In this document: one piece after another, positions 34,555 through 44,872 of the stretch | How the letters are laid out: each line of letters starts with the position of its first letter | Position numbering within the stretch: position 1 is the stretch's first letter | NCBI RefSeq assembly: GCF_963924675.1 | Contig: NC_089226.1 | Span: 40,441,124-40,505,123, forward strand | Reading direction: 5' to 3' | Source: Phocoena phocoena | Lineage: Eukaryota > Chordata > Mammalia > Artiodactyla > Phocoenidae | Length of the DNA: 64,000 nucleotides | The notes under the pieces: generated by a model | The model's input: the letters and a program-made list of their open reading frames with translations, nothing else | Databases searched by the model: none | What the model was told of the DNA's origin: nothing | Translations under genes and position numbers: made by a program

Positions 34555-35700
34555 AAAAAAATTTTTTTGAAATATAGTTGATTTACAATGTTGTGTTAGT
34601 TTCAAGTGTACGGCAAAGTGATTCAGTTATACACATATATATTCTTCAGATTCTTTTCCGCAATAGATTATTACAAGATATTGAATATAGTCCCTTGTGC
34701 TATACAGTAGGTCCTTGTTGTTTACCTATTTTATATATGGTAGTGTGTATATGTTTTTTTTCTTCTTTGTTTTTGTTGTGCTGCATGGCTTGTGGGAGCT
34801 TAGTTCCCCAGTCCGGGTCTGAACCCATACCCCCTGCAGTGGAAGCATGGAGCCCTAACCACTGGACGGCCAGGGAATTCCCAGTAGTGTGTATATGCTA
34901 ATCGCAAACTCCTAATTTATCACCCCCTCTCCCCGCCTTCCCTTTTGGTAACCATAAAATTGTTTTCTATGTCTGAAGTCTGTTTCTGCTTTGTAAATAA
35001 GTTCATTTGTATCATATTTTTAGATTTCACAAATAAGTGATATCATATGATATTTGTCTTTCTCTGAGTTACTTCACTTAGTATGATAATCTCTAGGTCC
35101 TTTCATGTTGCTTCAAATGGCATTATTTCATTCTTTTTTATGGCTGAGTAATATTCCATTGTGTGTATATGTGTGTGTGTGTGTGTGTATACCATATCTT
35201 CTTTATCCATTCATCTATTGATGGACAATTAGGTTGCTTTCATGTCTTGGCTATTGTAAATAGTGCTGCAATGAACATTGGGGTGCATGTATATTTTTGA
35301 ATTTTGGTTTTCTTCAGGTATATGCCCAGGAGTGGGATTGCTGGATCATATGGTAGCTCTAATTTTAGTTTTTTAAAGAACCTCCATACTGTTCTCCATA
35401 GTGGCTGTATTAATTTACATTCCCATCAACAGTGTAGGAGGGTTTCCTTTTCTCCACACCCTCTCCAGCATTTATTATTTGTAGACTTTTTGATAATGGC
35501 CCTTCTAACAGGTGTGAGGTGATACGTCATTGTAGTTTTCATTTGCATTTCTCTAATAATTAGCGCTGTTAAGCACCTTTTCATGTGCCTGTTGGCCATT
35601 GGTATGTTTTCTTTAAAGAAATTTATTTAGGTCTTCAGCCCATTTTTTGATTGGGTTGTTTGTTTTTTGAATGTTTTATAATATTGGTGGGTTTTATGTA
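34555..35700 (-). mobile_element. L1 3'-end copy interrupted by a SINE
   Basis: Reversed L1 3' region covering 34555-34753 and 34898 to about 35700: 'gaaatatagttgatttacaa', 'ttattccattgtgtgtatat', 'gatggacaattaggttgctt' and 'ggagtgggattgctggatca'. A (GT)n run lies near 35168-35188. The SINE at 34754-34883 duplicates 14 bp of it. Confidence 0.85.
34754..34883 (-). mobile_element. CHR-type SINE, short, inside L1
   Basis: T-rich tail, 'ttgtgctgcatggcttgtgg', reverse B box region and a 'ggccagggaattccc' head. The 14-bp target copy GTAGTGTGTATATG is present on both sides. Confidence 0.88.
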
Positions 35701-35772
35701 AAGTTTAGCAAAGACTGAATGTTGGGAGAGGGACAAAGAGCACTACTAATGTACAATCAAAAGATTTAGCTT

Positions 35773-35974
35773 GGGCTTCCCTGGTGGTACAGTGGTTGAG
35801 AGTCCTCCTGCGATGCAGGGGACACGGGTTCGTGCCCCAGTCCGGGAAGATCCCACATGCCGCGGAGCGGCTGGGCCCGTGAGCCATGGCCGCTGAGCCT
35901 GCACGTCCGGAGCCTGTGCTCTGCAACGGGAGAGGCCACAACAGTGAGAGGCCCACGTACCAAAAAAAAAAAAA
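35773..35974 (+). mobile_element. CHR-2-like SINE, whale short form
   Basis: Head 'gggcttccctggtggtacag', B box GGGTTCGTGCCC, a 'gcggctgggcccgtgagcca' body and an A tail. A perfect 12-bp target copy, AAGATTTAGCTT, flanks it (35761-35772 and 35975-35986). Confidence 0.93.
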
Positions 35975-36289
35975 AAGATTTAGCTTCAGATTTGACCTTA
36001 TCAAGTGCACCCACAGGTAGGTTAAATTCTTTTGATGCAAGACTCCTGGTTGTTCAGGCAGTTCTGTCCCTAAATATGCTAGAAAGTACTTTTCCCTCAG
36101 GTACCTCATGGTTTGAAAAGAATTTTTCTTACTAAACAAAGTGAACTTATTAAATAATAATTCAGTTTCCTGTTTTTATTCAATAACAATGCATAAATGC
36201 CAGTTAGAATTCCCGGTCAACATGAGATTATCAGGAATACCACTTTGATTTCATGGTGTTCTGGCAAAGAAATCTGATGGTGAAGTTTT

Positions 36290-36513
36290 TTTTTTCTTTC
36301 TTTCTTTTTTTTTTTTTTTTTTGCGGTATGCGGGCCTCTCACTGTTGTGGCCTCTCCCATTGCGGAGCACAGGCTCCGGATGCGCAGGCTCAGCGGCTAT
36401 GGCTCAAGGGCCCAGCCACTCCGCGGCATGTGGGATCTTCCTGGACCGGGGCACGAACCCGCGTCCCCTGCATCGGCAGGCGGACTCTCAATCACTGCGC
36501 CACCAGGGAAGCC
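36290..36513 (-). mobile_element. CHR-2-like SINE, whale short form
   Basis: Reverse orientation with a long T run. A perfect 16-bp target copy, CTGATGGTGAAGTTTT, flanks it (36274-36289 and 36514-36529), so the insertion is complete and fairly young. Confidence 0.93.
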
Positions 36514-37156
36514 CTGATGGTGAAGTTTTAAAGGGTAAATATATGATTTCTGTTAGGCTTGTTACCACAGATCAGAGCTCTCTCTTACTGCCTCTTTGGG
36601 TCTCAAGGGGATGGGGATGGGACTACATGTAAAGAAGGTTAAAAGAGAAGCCATGAATAGAGTGGAAGAAGAGATTCTACCCCTGGCCTAATCTCCTTGG
36701 TATACTCACTAAGTTATCAGGAAGTTTTCCAGATTGTATGTTACTTTTCTATCTCAAACTTCTCCCTCATCTACCAAATTTCAGGCCAAGTGTAGTCTGT
36801 TCTACAAAGCTCAAATCAGTAAATAGGGAAACAAAGACAGTATAACATGGAAGTTTTTCTGGTGCGTAAGCTAGGGAAGCCAGAATACCGGGAGTAGAAA
36901 AACTCCTCAGCCATTTGAGCTCAACTTTTAGAGAAGTAAAAATGAGTGCCTGCGTCTGGGACCCCTCTAGCATAATTTTAGTCATTCTTTCAGATGTTTA
37001 GATTGGTCTCAGTTTTTCACTTTTACAGACCTCCTTGATAATCCTTACACAATGATCTTTGTGAAGTATGTCTATAGGATAAATTTCTGGAAGTGAACTT
37101 GCAGAAAGGAAACAGCAAACTTTAAAGCAAAGACCCAGCTCTGGTCACTGACTTTT

Positions 37157-37362
37157 TTTTTTTTTTTTTTATGCGGTACGCGGGCCTCTCACTGTTGTGG
37201 CCTCTCCCGTCGTGGAGCACAGGCTCCGGATGCGGAGGCTCAGTGGCCATGGCTCACGGGCCCAGCTGCTCCGCGGCATGTGGGATCTTCCCGGACCGGG
37301 GCACAAACCTGTGTCCCCTGCATCGCAGGAGGACTCTCAACCACTGCGCCACCAGGGAAGCC
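37157..37362 (-). mobile_element. CHR-2-like SINE, whale short form
   Basis: Reverse orientation. A perfect 16-bp target copy, CTGGTCACTGACTTTT, flanks it (37141-37156 and 37363-37378). The body is intact from tail to head. Confidence 0.93.
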
Positions 37363-38962
37363 CTGGTCACTGACTTTTGAGTAGCACTTGTGTCACTCTG
37401 TTTGCTGCTTCAAAGAGACAGGGTTTCTCCATGGTGAACTTCCTCTTAGTTCCCATCCTAAAGTGAGATTCAGAGACTTGAATGTAGCTCCAAGTATTTA
37501 AGGTATCAACAAAGAACAGGAGTAGGAAAGTAAAAGTGAGTGAAAGACCAAGAGAGAGGGTGTAGAGAGAGGTCAACCACAGAGAGTGGCTTTAAAAATA
37601 AACTGGAGAAAACAAATCTTCCACCCACAAATGCGCGCCCTGTCTTTACCATCTGTAAATTTGAATATAGGACATGCTAAAACATTTTCTCCTAATGATA
37701 AATAAACATAAAGCTGACGTCTTAACCATTTTTCCAACTTCTAATTAGCTCAACTTTTAGAAAAAGTTGCTTAATGCTTTATATTCGCACAACACTTTAG
37801 AATTTAACATCCATTACCAACCATATTGAAACCTTTGGACCACCGCTACGGTTACCAGAGGCATCCTTGTCCCCATTTTATATTCATGGAAACAGCTTCA
37901 GAGAGGGTAACCCTGCCAAGCAGGCACAGCTGAGAAGATGTAGAGCCAACATTCCAACACAGCTCCTTTGCCAGCCTATTAAATACTTGGTGAGGGACTA
38001 ATTGGTTTTCTTCCAGACTCTCTCCCAAATTCCACAGCACATCCTTCCAACTCCAGGTAGTTCAGGTTGAAACATTAAGCTGGAAAATGTAGGGTTGCTG
38101 CCACAGCAGCTGAGCTGCCTGCCATTTCCCCCATATTTACTTTAGTTTTCACTATTCTTCAAGTGGGAAGTGGCTATTCTCTAAACTGTGACTTAAGATA
38201 ATGGGGACAGGAAGGCACTTGGAGATCTTGTTGGTCTTAAGTTATCCCGGTCCACTCAGATGAAGCGTAAATGAGCAGGTGGTAATGTCTGTGCGTGTAT
38301 TCTCATCAGCTCTACTCAAAGTGTGGCCCTTTTACTGGTTTATGACAAGATAATCATAGAAACAGAAAATAAAGCATTCAAACATTTTTATATTTGACAG
38401 CCATTTTATGTCTATTATAATAAATGGGGCTTTTATTTTGTATCTCAAAATTTTTCTAGTAATTAATTTTTATTGTCTTTTACCAAAGTATCAATCTGCA
38501 ATGGATGGAAATTTAAAAAAAAAACAGTCCTTTGGTGAAAGCTTGAGAATCACTGTACTGCAGTGTGAGCCTTAAAAGACTCCTTATGTGAGTAGAAAGG
38601 TACAGATTAGCTTAGTAAGATTAGCTAAGGCTACTTTTGGTCCACCATAACTTATGAAGCACAGAAATTTTTAAAATGACTGCAGATTCATACCAATCTT
38701 TCAATTTCCATGGGTAGAAAGATGTAGTACCTTAATCAGGAGGAAGAAAAAGCAAACAGAAACAGAAAGGTGTTAGGTATTTTATGGCTTACAAGCTCTA
38801 TTTATCTTTTAAAAGAAAAAATGTAGAGAAATACAAAGGGCTTTTTAAAAGTTACTTCAGTCATAAATGATTAGAAAGGTATCTTTTAAAAATTGAAAGC
38901 TACAGATTACTTATAGATCGTTTATAGCGGCACCAAAAGGCCCATAAGGCTAAATCTCTTAC

Positions 38963-39475
38963 TGAAACAAGAGGGAAGGGGACAGGGCATAACCATGAGA
39001 AGAATGACATGGCCATAGACATGACAAAAACTGGTTAGAACTCACTAGATCCAAGATGGCGGGAGATTCGATTTCCAATGGACCTTGAGCCTCGTTATAT
39101 GCTCATTGTAATATATTAGCATGCTAAATGACACACCCACCAGCACCATGACAGTTCTGAGGCTAACCATAAAAGGCCATAAAAGACCAAAAAGTGGGCA
39201 GTGGCCCAATTCCTGGAAATCTCTGCCCCTTTCCCCCAAATAATTGGAATAATCCTCCCACTCATTAGCCTATGAAATTACCCAGCCATAAAAACTAACC
39301 ACACCATATTTTGGGACTCTCTCTCGCCTTCTGAGATGGCCCACGCTCTGTCTGTGGAGTGTGTTTCTCCCAAGGCCTCTCATCTTCTGAGATGGTCCAC
39401 ACTCCACTTCTTACCTATCACTTCATCTCCAAATTCTTTTAGAACGAAGCAAGAACCTCAGATTCACTGGGAACA
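38963..39475 (+). repeat. 5' LTR of the endogenous retrovirus (513 bp)
   Basis: Starts TGAAACAAGAGGGAAGGGG and ends CACTGGGAACA. It holds an AAGATGGCGG motif (39053-39062, YY1 type), a GAS palindrome (39210-39218) and a TATA-like CCATAAAAAC near 39288. The segment 'ccttctgagatggcccacgc' is partly duplicated downstream ('tcttctgagatggtccacac'), and the AATAAA found in the 3' LTR is missing here. Confidence 0.92.
39210..39218 (+). promoter_or_regulatory. GAS palindrome (STAT-type site) in the 5' LTR
   Basis: TTCCTGGAA matches the TTCNNNGAA consensus for STAT dimers perfectly. The identical nonamer is kept in the 3' LTR. MER41-family LTRs are known to supply STAT1-bound, interferon-gamma-responsive enhancers in mammals; activity of this copy is inference. 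Confidence 0.6.
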
Positions 39476-39478
39476 TAC

Positions 39479-39496
39479 TGGTGAGCTAGCCAGGAG
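39479..39496 (+). other. Putative primer-binding site of the endogenous retrovirus
   Basis: TGGTGAGCTAGCCAGGAG lies three bases after the LTR's terminal CA, the standard place and with the expected TGG start. I could not match it to a specific tRNA. Confidence 0.5.
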
Positions 39497-40711
39497 AATT
39501 CGGTAAGCCTCAGCCCCTCGCCTCCCTTGCGCTTGAGAGGGACTACTTTATTTCCCACCATTACTCTCCTGTTCTCTCCTACTCTCTCCCTTACTCTCTC
39601 TCTTTTGCTTTCTTACTCTCTGTCGCCTTTTTGGACTGAGCCTCTCACCTCCCTTGGGCTTGAGAGGCACAGCCTTACTGCCAGTCATCCTCACAGGCAT
39701 CTAGGGACCTGAACCACAGGATCTTTGCCTTCTGGGTTTGCCTCATCCACCATTTAATTAACTGTTAACAGGTCCAATTGTGTAAAAATACGGAATACAA
39801 CCTTACTTAGAGTTTGTGCCATGGTTACAGCAGCTGCAATCCCTTTGGGAGCTCCCCGAAGCAGTAGGCCGTCTGTGCGCATACCCCTGGGTATTAGGAG
39901 GGGGATCGTTCCTCCCCACCACAGTGGTGGGACCATCGTTCACCACCTGCCTCCTGGCGTTTGTCCGGCCCCCTCCAGAGTCCACCCTGACCCCACTGCC
40001 ACCACGCCCTGTTAGGGCTGGGCAGGCGACTCAAACTGCATGACCACGCCCCAGGGATACAAGCCTGAGCAATGACCCGCATCTGCCGTGCTTACCTCCC
40101 TGAGGTCATGTGATTGGGAGTGTTCTTCTAGGGTTGCAGGGGCCCTCCATCCCACGGTGCCTCTGCCTTGGCTGCCATGTCAGCCCCTGCACCCAGCCCC
40201 ACTGCCCGCTGGCCAGAGCATGTGTGGGAGGGGGTGAGGGGGAGGATGGCACTAAGGTCCCAGGGGTGCTGCCCACAAAAGGGAAGGGAAAAGAGAAGTT
40301 TTTTCTTTCTCACAAACCATCTGCCTTAATGGCCAGTGCCTGTTTTCTGAAACTTACCACCTTTTTAGGGAAAAAGGCTGGGACTTAAATAAGTCTTAGA
40401 GCCATGAGGATGTCCATTCCAGGGGAACATATCCCAGAACACAGGAATTAATCTATAGACTGTATAGAGAAACCTTTGGGAAGGTCACTCATCCTGGGTA
40501 CCACAGACGCCAGGATAGGATACAGGCCCCAGGACTTTGGGGCCAACAGGACCGCCACATGGAGGAGTAGCTAACCCCCATTGTGGATAAAGTCAACAGG
40601 ACTAGGTGGATGGGGATGCCTGGAACCAGTCCTGTCTTAGAGAGCCCCCATGGGACCTCCCAACCCTAGTGCTCCTCTCTGGTACAGGACCATCCTCTCC
40701 CTGAAGGAACC
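39497..40711 (+). other. Retroviral leader, partly unrecognised
   Basis: Begins with a CT-rich tract containing two copies of a 'cctcccttg-cttgagagg' phrase (about 39520 and 39650). A GC-rich part follows at about 39820-40250, with short open frames in both directions that match nothing I know. It is long for a gammaretrovirus leader. Confidence 0.55.
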
Positions 40712-41834
40712 ATGGGAAACACCTCCTCCATTCTCAAGGACTCACCCCTTGGTTGCAATCTGAGTCACTGGGACAAGTTTTCTCTAGATTCTTTAAAACG
40801 AAAAAGCTCATTTTCTTTTGTAATGAAGCCTGGTCCAAGTATAAACCTGAGGCCGATGAGGCCTGGCCAGCAAATGGGAGCCTCAACTATAGTACCAGTC
40901 CTACAGTTAGACATCTTTTGCAAAAGGCAGGGGAAATGGGACAGAAGTTCCTTATGTACAGGCTCTTATGGCCCTGAGAGAAAACCCGGAGCTTCGCAAG
41001 TCCTAGGTTAGGGAACCTGGCCGGCTGGGACCCATTTAGGCTACACAAAAGCCCTCTGTAGTGGCACACCTGGACGAACAGGAGCCCCAGACAGAAGACC
41101 CGAGCCCCAACACTCTTCCACCATCTTCAGCCTCTCCCCCGCTCTATAAGCCTCTTCACCCTTCCGTACCAGAAATGCAGCCAGAGCCTCTTTGCCCCCT
41201 TCAGGAAGTAGTAGGTGGGCCTCAGGGAATTACCAGAGTCCACACCCCTTTGTCCTTGTCTGACCTTAACCAATGCCACACCTGCTTAGGCAGATTCTTG
41301 GACGACCCTAGCCAGTTCACCGAAGAATTCCAGGCACTGACTCTCTCCTTTGACCTTACCTGGAAGGATGAAGATATTGTCCTTTCCCACTGCTGCACTA
41401 GTGAGCAAAAGGCCCGTATCTGGGCACAGGTTCAAACATATGCTGATGAATTACAGGTTGCCCAACCACATCAATATCCTTTGGGCCTGACAGCAGTGCC
41501 TCTAATGGATCCCAGTTGGGACTATCAAACAGGCCAGCCTGGTATCACTAGTAGGGATCACATGATCCTTCACCTCATTGAAGGGATGAAATGATGCGTA
41601 ATTAAACCTGTTAACTATGTTAAGGTTAAAGAGATCACCCAAGGCCAAGATGGAAATCCAGCCCTATTTCAGCCCCGATTGGTAGATGCCCTCAGAAAAT
41701 ATACGAATATAGACCCAAATATTTTCAAGGGACACATTGTATTTGCAGCCCACTTCATTAGCCAATCAACCCTGTCGGAAGCTTCAAAAGCTTGCCATGG
41801 GGCCCTAAACCCCTCTCAACCTTCTTATTGACAC
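40712..41834 (+). pseudogene. Retroviral gag remnant (matrix, linker, capsid), broken
   Basis: Starts ATGGGAAAC (Met-Gly, the myristoylation-type start of gammaretroviral matrix). Matrix homology then jumps between frames: frame 2 from 40712, frame 1 around 40753-40977, and frame 3 from 41061. A proline-rich linker (41090-41200) is followed by capsid-like sequence to a TGA at 41592-41594. Recognisable capsid continues in the same frame past it to another TGA near 41832. At least two frame changes and these stops make it non-functional. Confidence 0.85.
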
Positions 41835-42013
41835 AGCCTTCAGTGTTTTTAACGATAGAGACCAGGCTGAGGAGGAAAAGAAGGAACAGCATGATTTAAG
41901 GAAGGAACAACAGCAAGCCAGGTTTTTGGCAGCTGTCATGACGAGACCTAAGCCACCTCCTTCCTGGTCACCCCAAAAGTACCCCTAGAAGACCTCCACC
42001 AGGGAAAGGAGCC

Positions 42014-42133
42014 AGTTTCAGCTGTGGGAGTCCTGAACACTGGAGCAAGGAATGCTCAGGAAACAGGTCCCAGCCTACACCCAAAACGCCATGACCACTC
42101 TGCGAGAAGATGGGCCACTGGAAGAAGGACTGC
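42014..42133 (+). pseudogene. Nucleocapsid with two damaged zinc knuckles
   Basis: Two 14-codon CCHC units (Cys-X2-Cys-X4-His-X4-Cys) lie in one frame at 42014-42055 and 42092-42133. In the first, the leading Cys codon is AGT (Ser). In the second, the leading Cys codon is TGA (stop). The remaining Cys and His positions are kept, as in GHWKKDCP of the second knuckle. Confidence 0.8.
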
Positions 42134-42249
42134 CCCCAGCTCCAAAGGGAGTGAGGATATTCTCCCATGCTAGTCATGGCAGTGGTTGATTGACAGGACC
42201 TGGGACCTCCCAGGGCTCCTGAGAAGACAGTCATCATACACGGGAGGAA

Positions 42250-42845
42250 CTGCGGGTGACCACTGATGTGGCAGGTAAGCTTGTCCAACTTCTAGTGCAC
42301 ACAGGAGCCACTTATTCTGTCCTGACTTCTCGTGCTGGGCCCCTTGCCCCTTGCCCCTGCTCTATTGTTGGGGTTGAAGGAAAGCCAAAATTAAAACATT
42401 CTACCCCCCCTCCAACTTGCACCTGGGGAAAGGGTCTTAAAACTCACAAGCTCCTTGTCATGCCTGAATGCCCCAGCCCATTATTGGGAAGGGATTTTCT
42501 CAGTCTTGGGGGCAACTCTTACTCTCCCTGAAGACCAAAGCCAAGGAGTGTTTTTGGCTGGACTATGTATTATACAAGACATGGACAGTCCAACCCAAAA
42601 TATTCCCCCCAGAAATTGAAAAACTTACAGATCCACAGGTCTGGGATCAGGGAATCCCAGGGAAAACAAATTTGTCACTCCTATAAAAATCACCTTACAG
42701 GAAACTAACAACTTCCCTTCCGGGCGCCAATACCCCATAAAACCAGAGGCTCAAAGAGGCCTCCAACCCCTAATCTCAAAATTCATTAATTATGGGCTTT
42801 TGGTGCCATGCCAATCTCCCTGTAATACTCCAATCCTACCTGGTC
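42250..42845 (+). pseudogene. Retroviral protease and start of reverse transcriptase, broken
   Basis: The frame from 42256 carries a retropepsin-like segment with LVHTGATYSVL (the catalytic Asp of the usual DTGA is His here) and the later LLGRDFLSLGG region. Beyond 42531 the frame shifts. A segment like the pro-pol junction and the first reverse-transcriptase residues follows (IPGKTN, then YPIKPEAQRGLQP and NYGLLVPCQSPCNTPILP). Homology stops there; no YxDD polymerase motif, RNase H or integrase was seen. Confidence 0.85.
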
Positions 42846-42966
42846 TTCTCAGGGATCCTTATCTCTGCCACCTTTTTAAAATGCAAATTTTGAAAGAGGG
42901 TAAAGGTCTTCTCAGGAACCCTTATCTCTGCCATCTTTTTAAAATGCAAATTTTGAAAGAAGGTAA
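42843..42966 (+). repeat. Tandem duplication of about 62 bp in the ERV
   Basis: Two adjacent copies start GGTCTTCTCAGG and end TTTTGAAAGA(G/A)GGTAA. The second begins near 42905. They differ at a few sites only (gatcc versus aaccc, and ccacc versus ccatc). They lie exactly where pol homology ends. Confidence 0.85.
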
Positions 42967-44393
42967 TTTAGAACTTGACTTGTCAAGGACAAATAGAAAT
43001 CCTAAGTGTCTTTTCTGTAAATATTAGTAAAGAGGGTTTAGCCATCTAGACAGGTGACTTGGATTTGTTCCATCTGCCAGAAGCCCAATTTGAATCCAAC
43101 CCCTTGTAAATGATGGGTTTTATATTACTGTACCTGACTCGGGGCTGAAATTTTGAAATGGGAACTATGAGGTCTCTGTGTTTGTGTGTTCGTATGTATC
43201 TATGTGTGTTGTAGATGTACGCTATTACCAAAATTAATTCATAAAAGAGCTCTGTTTCATTGGCTTAAAGGAAATTAAGTCCTTATAGTTTATATAAATA
43301 CTCAGAAATATAAAACTGGCCAGAATGAATTTCAGGCTCCCGTCATCTGGGAAATAGTCAATACTAAACTGATATCTGGTATTAAAGGTGGCTTAAGCTG
43401 GTTCGTCTGATTAATATAGACATGTCTTTAGAGTCATCAGTGTTAAGTATAGTACTTCTGTTGTACCCAGGTTTACTAGAGGTCAAATAAGACCTTATTC
43501 TGTTACGGATTTGTCAACAAGAAAAGCAACTGATGTGAAAAAAACATTTAAGGAAAGTAGACTGTTGTGTGTTTTCAGAAAAGAAAGTGTGAGGAATGGA
43601 ATTGCATTTAATTAAGGGAAAAGAAAGTCTGTCTTCTGGTTGTTTCTGGATGGAAAAAAATGAAGTGATGGATATAGGTGATAAAAGGTTTCTGGAAAGT
43701 GGACCCTGAGAAAAGGGTTTTCTGCATGGTCAGGATTGACTAAGTTTAGAATAAACTGAATTGAGTAAATGAATTTTAAAAGTAAGCTGGTGCAACATTT
43801 GAATTTGGCCTTTCTCTCTCTTTAAAAGGACAAGTTTTCTTAAAATGTTGAACTATCTCTGGTAACAGGTTTTAAGTTCTTTACCTTCTAAGTGATCTGT
43901 TCTGTATTTGTGTTTGAAATGTTTTATTGTCACTTTGGCTAAGTAACTATTGTCTCACAACTATGATCTTATTTGACCAAGTGTTTTAAATCTTTTTGAC
44001 AAACTTCCCAAATACCAAATTTTAATTAAAGTTCTTTTGATTTCCAGCTAACTTTGGGATACTTTAGAGGGCCCCTGAGGTATCTCAAAGAGAAGTATTT
44101 AACTAGGATTATTTTGTATGTTAAATTAAATGTAGTCAGAGGTTTAATCAAGCCTTTTAAGTCTTTTGTCATTTATAGATATTTTTGTACTCTGACACTG
44201 TTACAAAATGTGCTTCATCATCAAGAAGATTCATAGGAAGGCTAAGGAAACAGTTACAACAGTTCCACATCAAGATGACGGCCCATACGGACTTAAAACA
44301 AGCTGTCCTGCCCTTGTGGCCCCTAGATCAGGCATCCAGAGATTTTTTTACTCCCTGACAGGCTTCCCCTAAGAATATGGGAGTAAAATCTCT
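42967..44393 (+). other. Retroviral 3' region without recognisable pol or env
   Basis: AT-rich sequence with stops in all frames. No integrase zinc finger, env surface or transmembrane motif was recognised. It may be heavily decayed retroviral 3' sequence or DNA gained during the deletion. Confidence 0.5.
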
Positions 44394-44403
44394 GAGGGGG
44401 GAA
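44394..44403 (+). other. Polypurine tract of the endogenous retrovirus
   Basis: GAGGGGGGAA directly abuts the TG of the 3' LTR, as expected for the plus-strand primer. Confidence 0.8.
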
Positions 44404-44872
44404 TGAAACAGGAGGGAAGGAGAAATGGCACAACCTTTAAAAGAATGACATGGCCATAGGACATGAAACTGGTTAGAACTCACTAGATCCAAGATGGCAG
44501 AAGATTCGACTTCCAGTGGACCTTGAGACTCATTATACACTCATTGTAATATATGAGCATGCTAAATGACACACCTACCAGCACCATGACAGTTCTGAGG
44601 CTAAGCATAAAAGGTCAAAAAGTGGGTGATGGCCCACTTCCTGGAAATCTCTACCCCTCCCCCCCAAAAACTTGAATAATCCTCCCACTCATTAGCCTAT
44701 GAAACTACCCAGCCCATAAAAATTAACCATGCCATATTTCAGGGCACTCTCGCCTTCTGAGATGGTCCACATGTCTGCGTGTATGTCTGTCTAAATAAAT
44801 CCACTTCTTACCTATCACTTTGTCTCCAAATTCTTTCTCGACAAAGCAAGAACCTCAAATTCACTGGGAACA
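44404..44872 (+). repeat. 3' LTR of the endogenous retrovirus (469 bp)
   Basis: Starts TGAAACAGGAGGGAAGG and ends CACTGGGAACA. It keeps the GAS palindrome (44638-44646) and an AATAAA at 44794-44799, but its YY1-type motif reads AAGATGGCAG (one CpG lost). It is shorter than the 5' LTR mainly in the segment that the 5' copy has partly duplicated. Confidence 0.92.
44638..44646 (+). promoter_or_regulatory. GAS palindrome (STAT-type site) in the 3' LTR
   Basis: TTCCTGGAA, identical to the 5' LTR copy even though the two LTRs differ at many other sites. Confidence 0.6.

Larger units (their letters stand above)
32313..38962. other. Intergenic DNA between VSTM5 and MED17, left part
   Basis: No gene recognised. 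The first kilobase (32.3-33.4) and about 36.5-37.0 and 37.4-38.96 kb show no clear repeat apart from a MIR-like piece near 37830-37960. The rest is L1 and CHR SINE sequence, listed separately. Confidence 0.75.
38963..44872 (+). mobile_element. Class I endogenous retrovirus (MER41-group-like), defective
   Basis: A 5.9-kb provirus with both LTRs in the same direction, TG...CA ends, and 4-bp flanks TTAC (38959-38962) and TTAT (44873-44876), compatible with a gammaretrovirus-type target duplication carrying one later change. Order: 5' LTR, primer-binding region, a long leader, gag remnants (about 40712-42140), protease and the very start of reverse transcriptase (about 42250-42845), then sequence with no recognisable pol or env, a polypurine tract and the 3' LTR. 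All reading frames are broken by stops and frame changes, so no product is expected. The MER41-like label rests on recalled LTR motifs. Confidence 0.9.

Noticed and set aside
40712..42845. A functional retroviral gag-pro-pol
   Set aside because: Frame changes, several stops, a lost protease Asp and the loss of most of pol and env rule out function.
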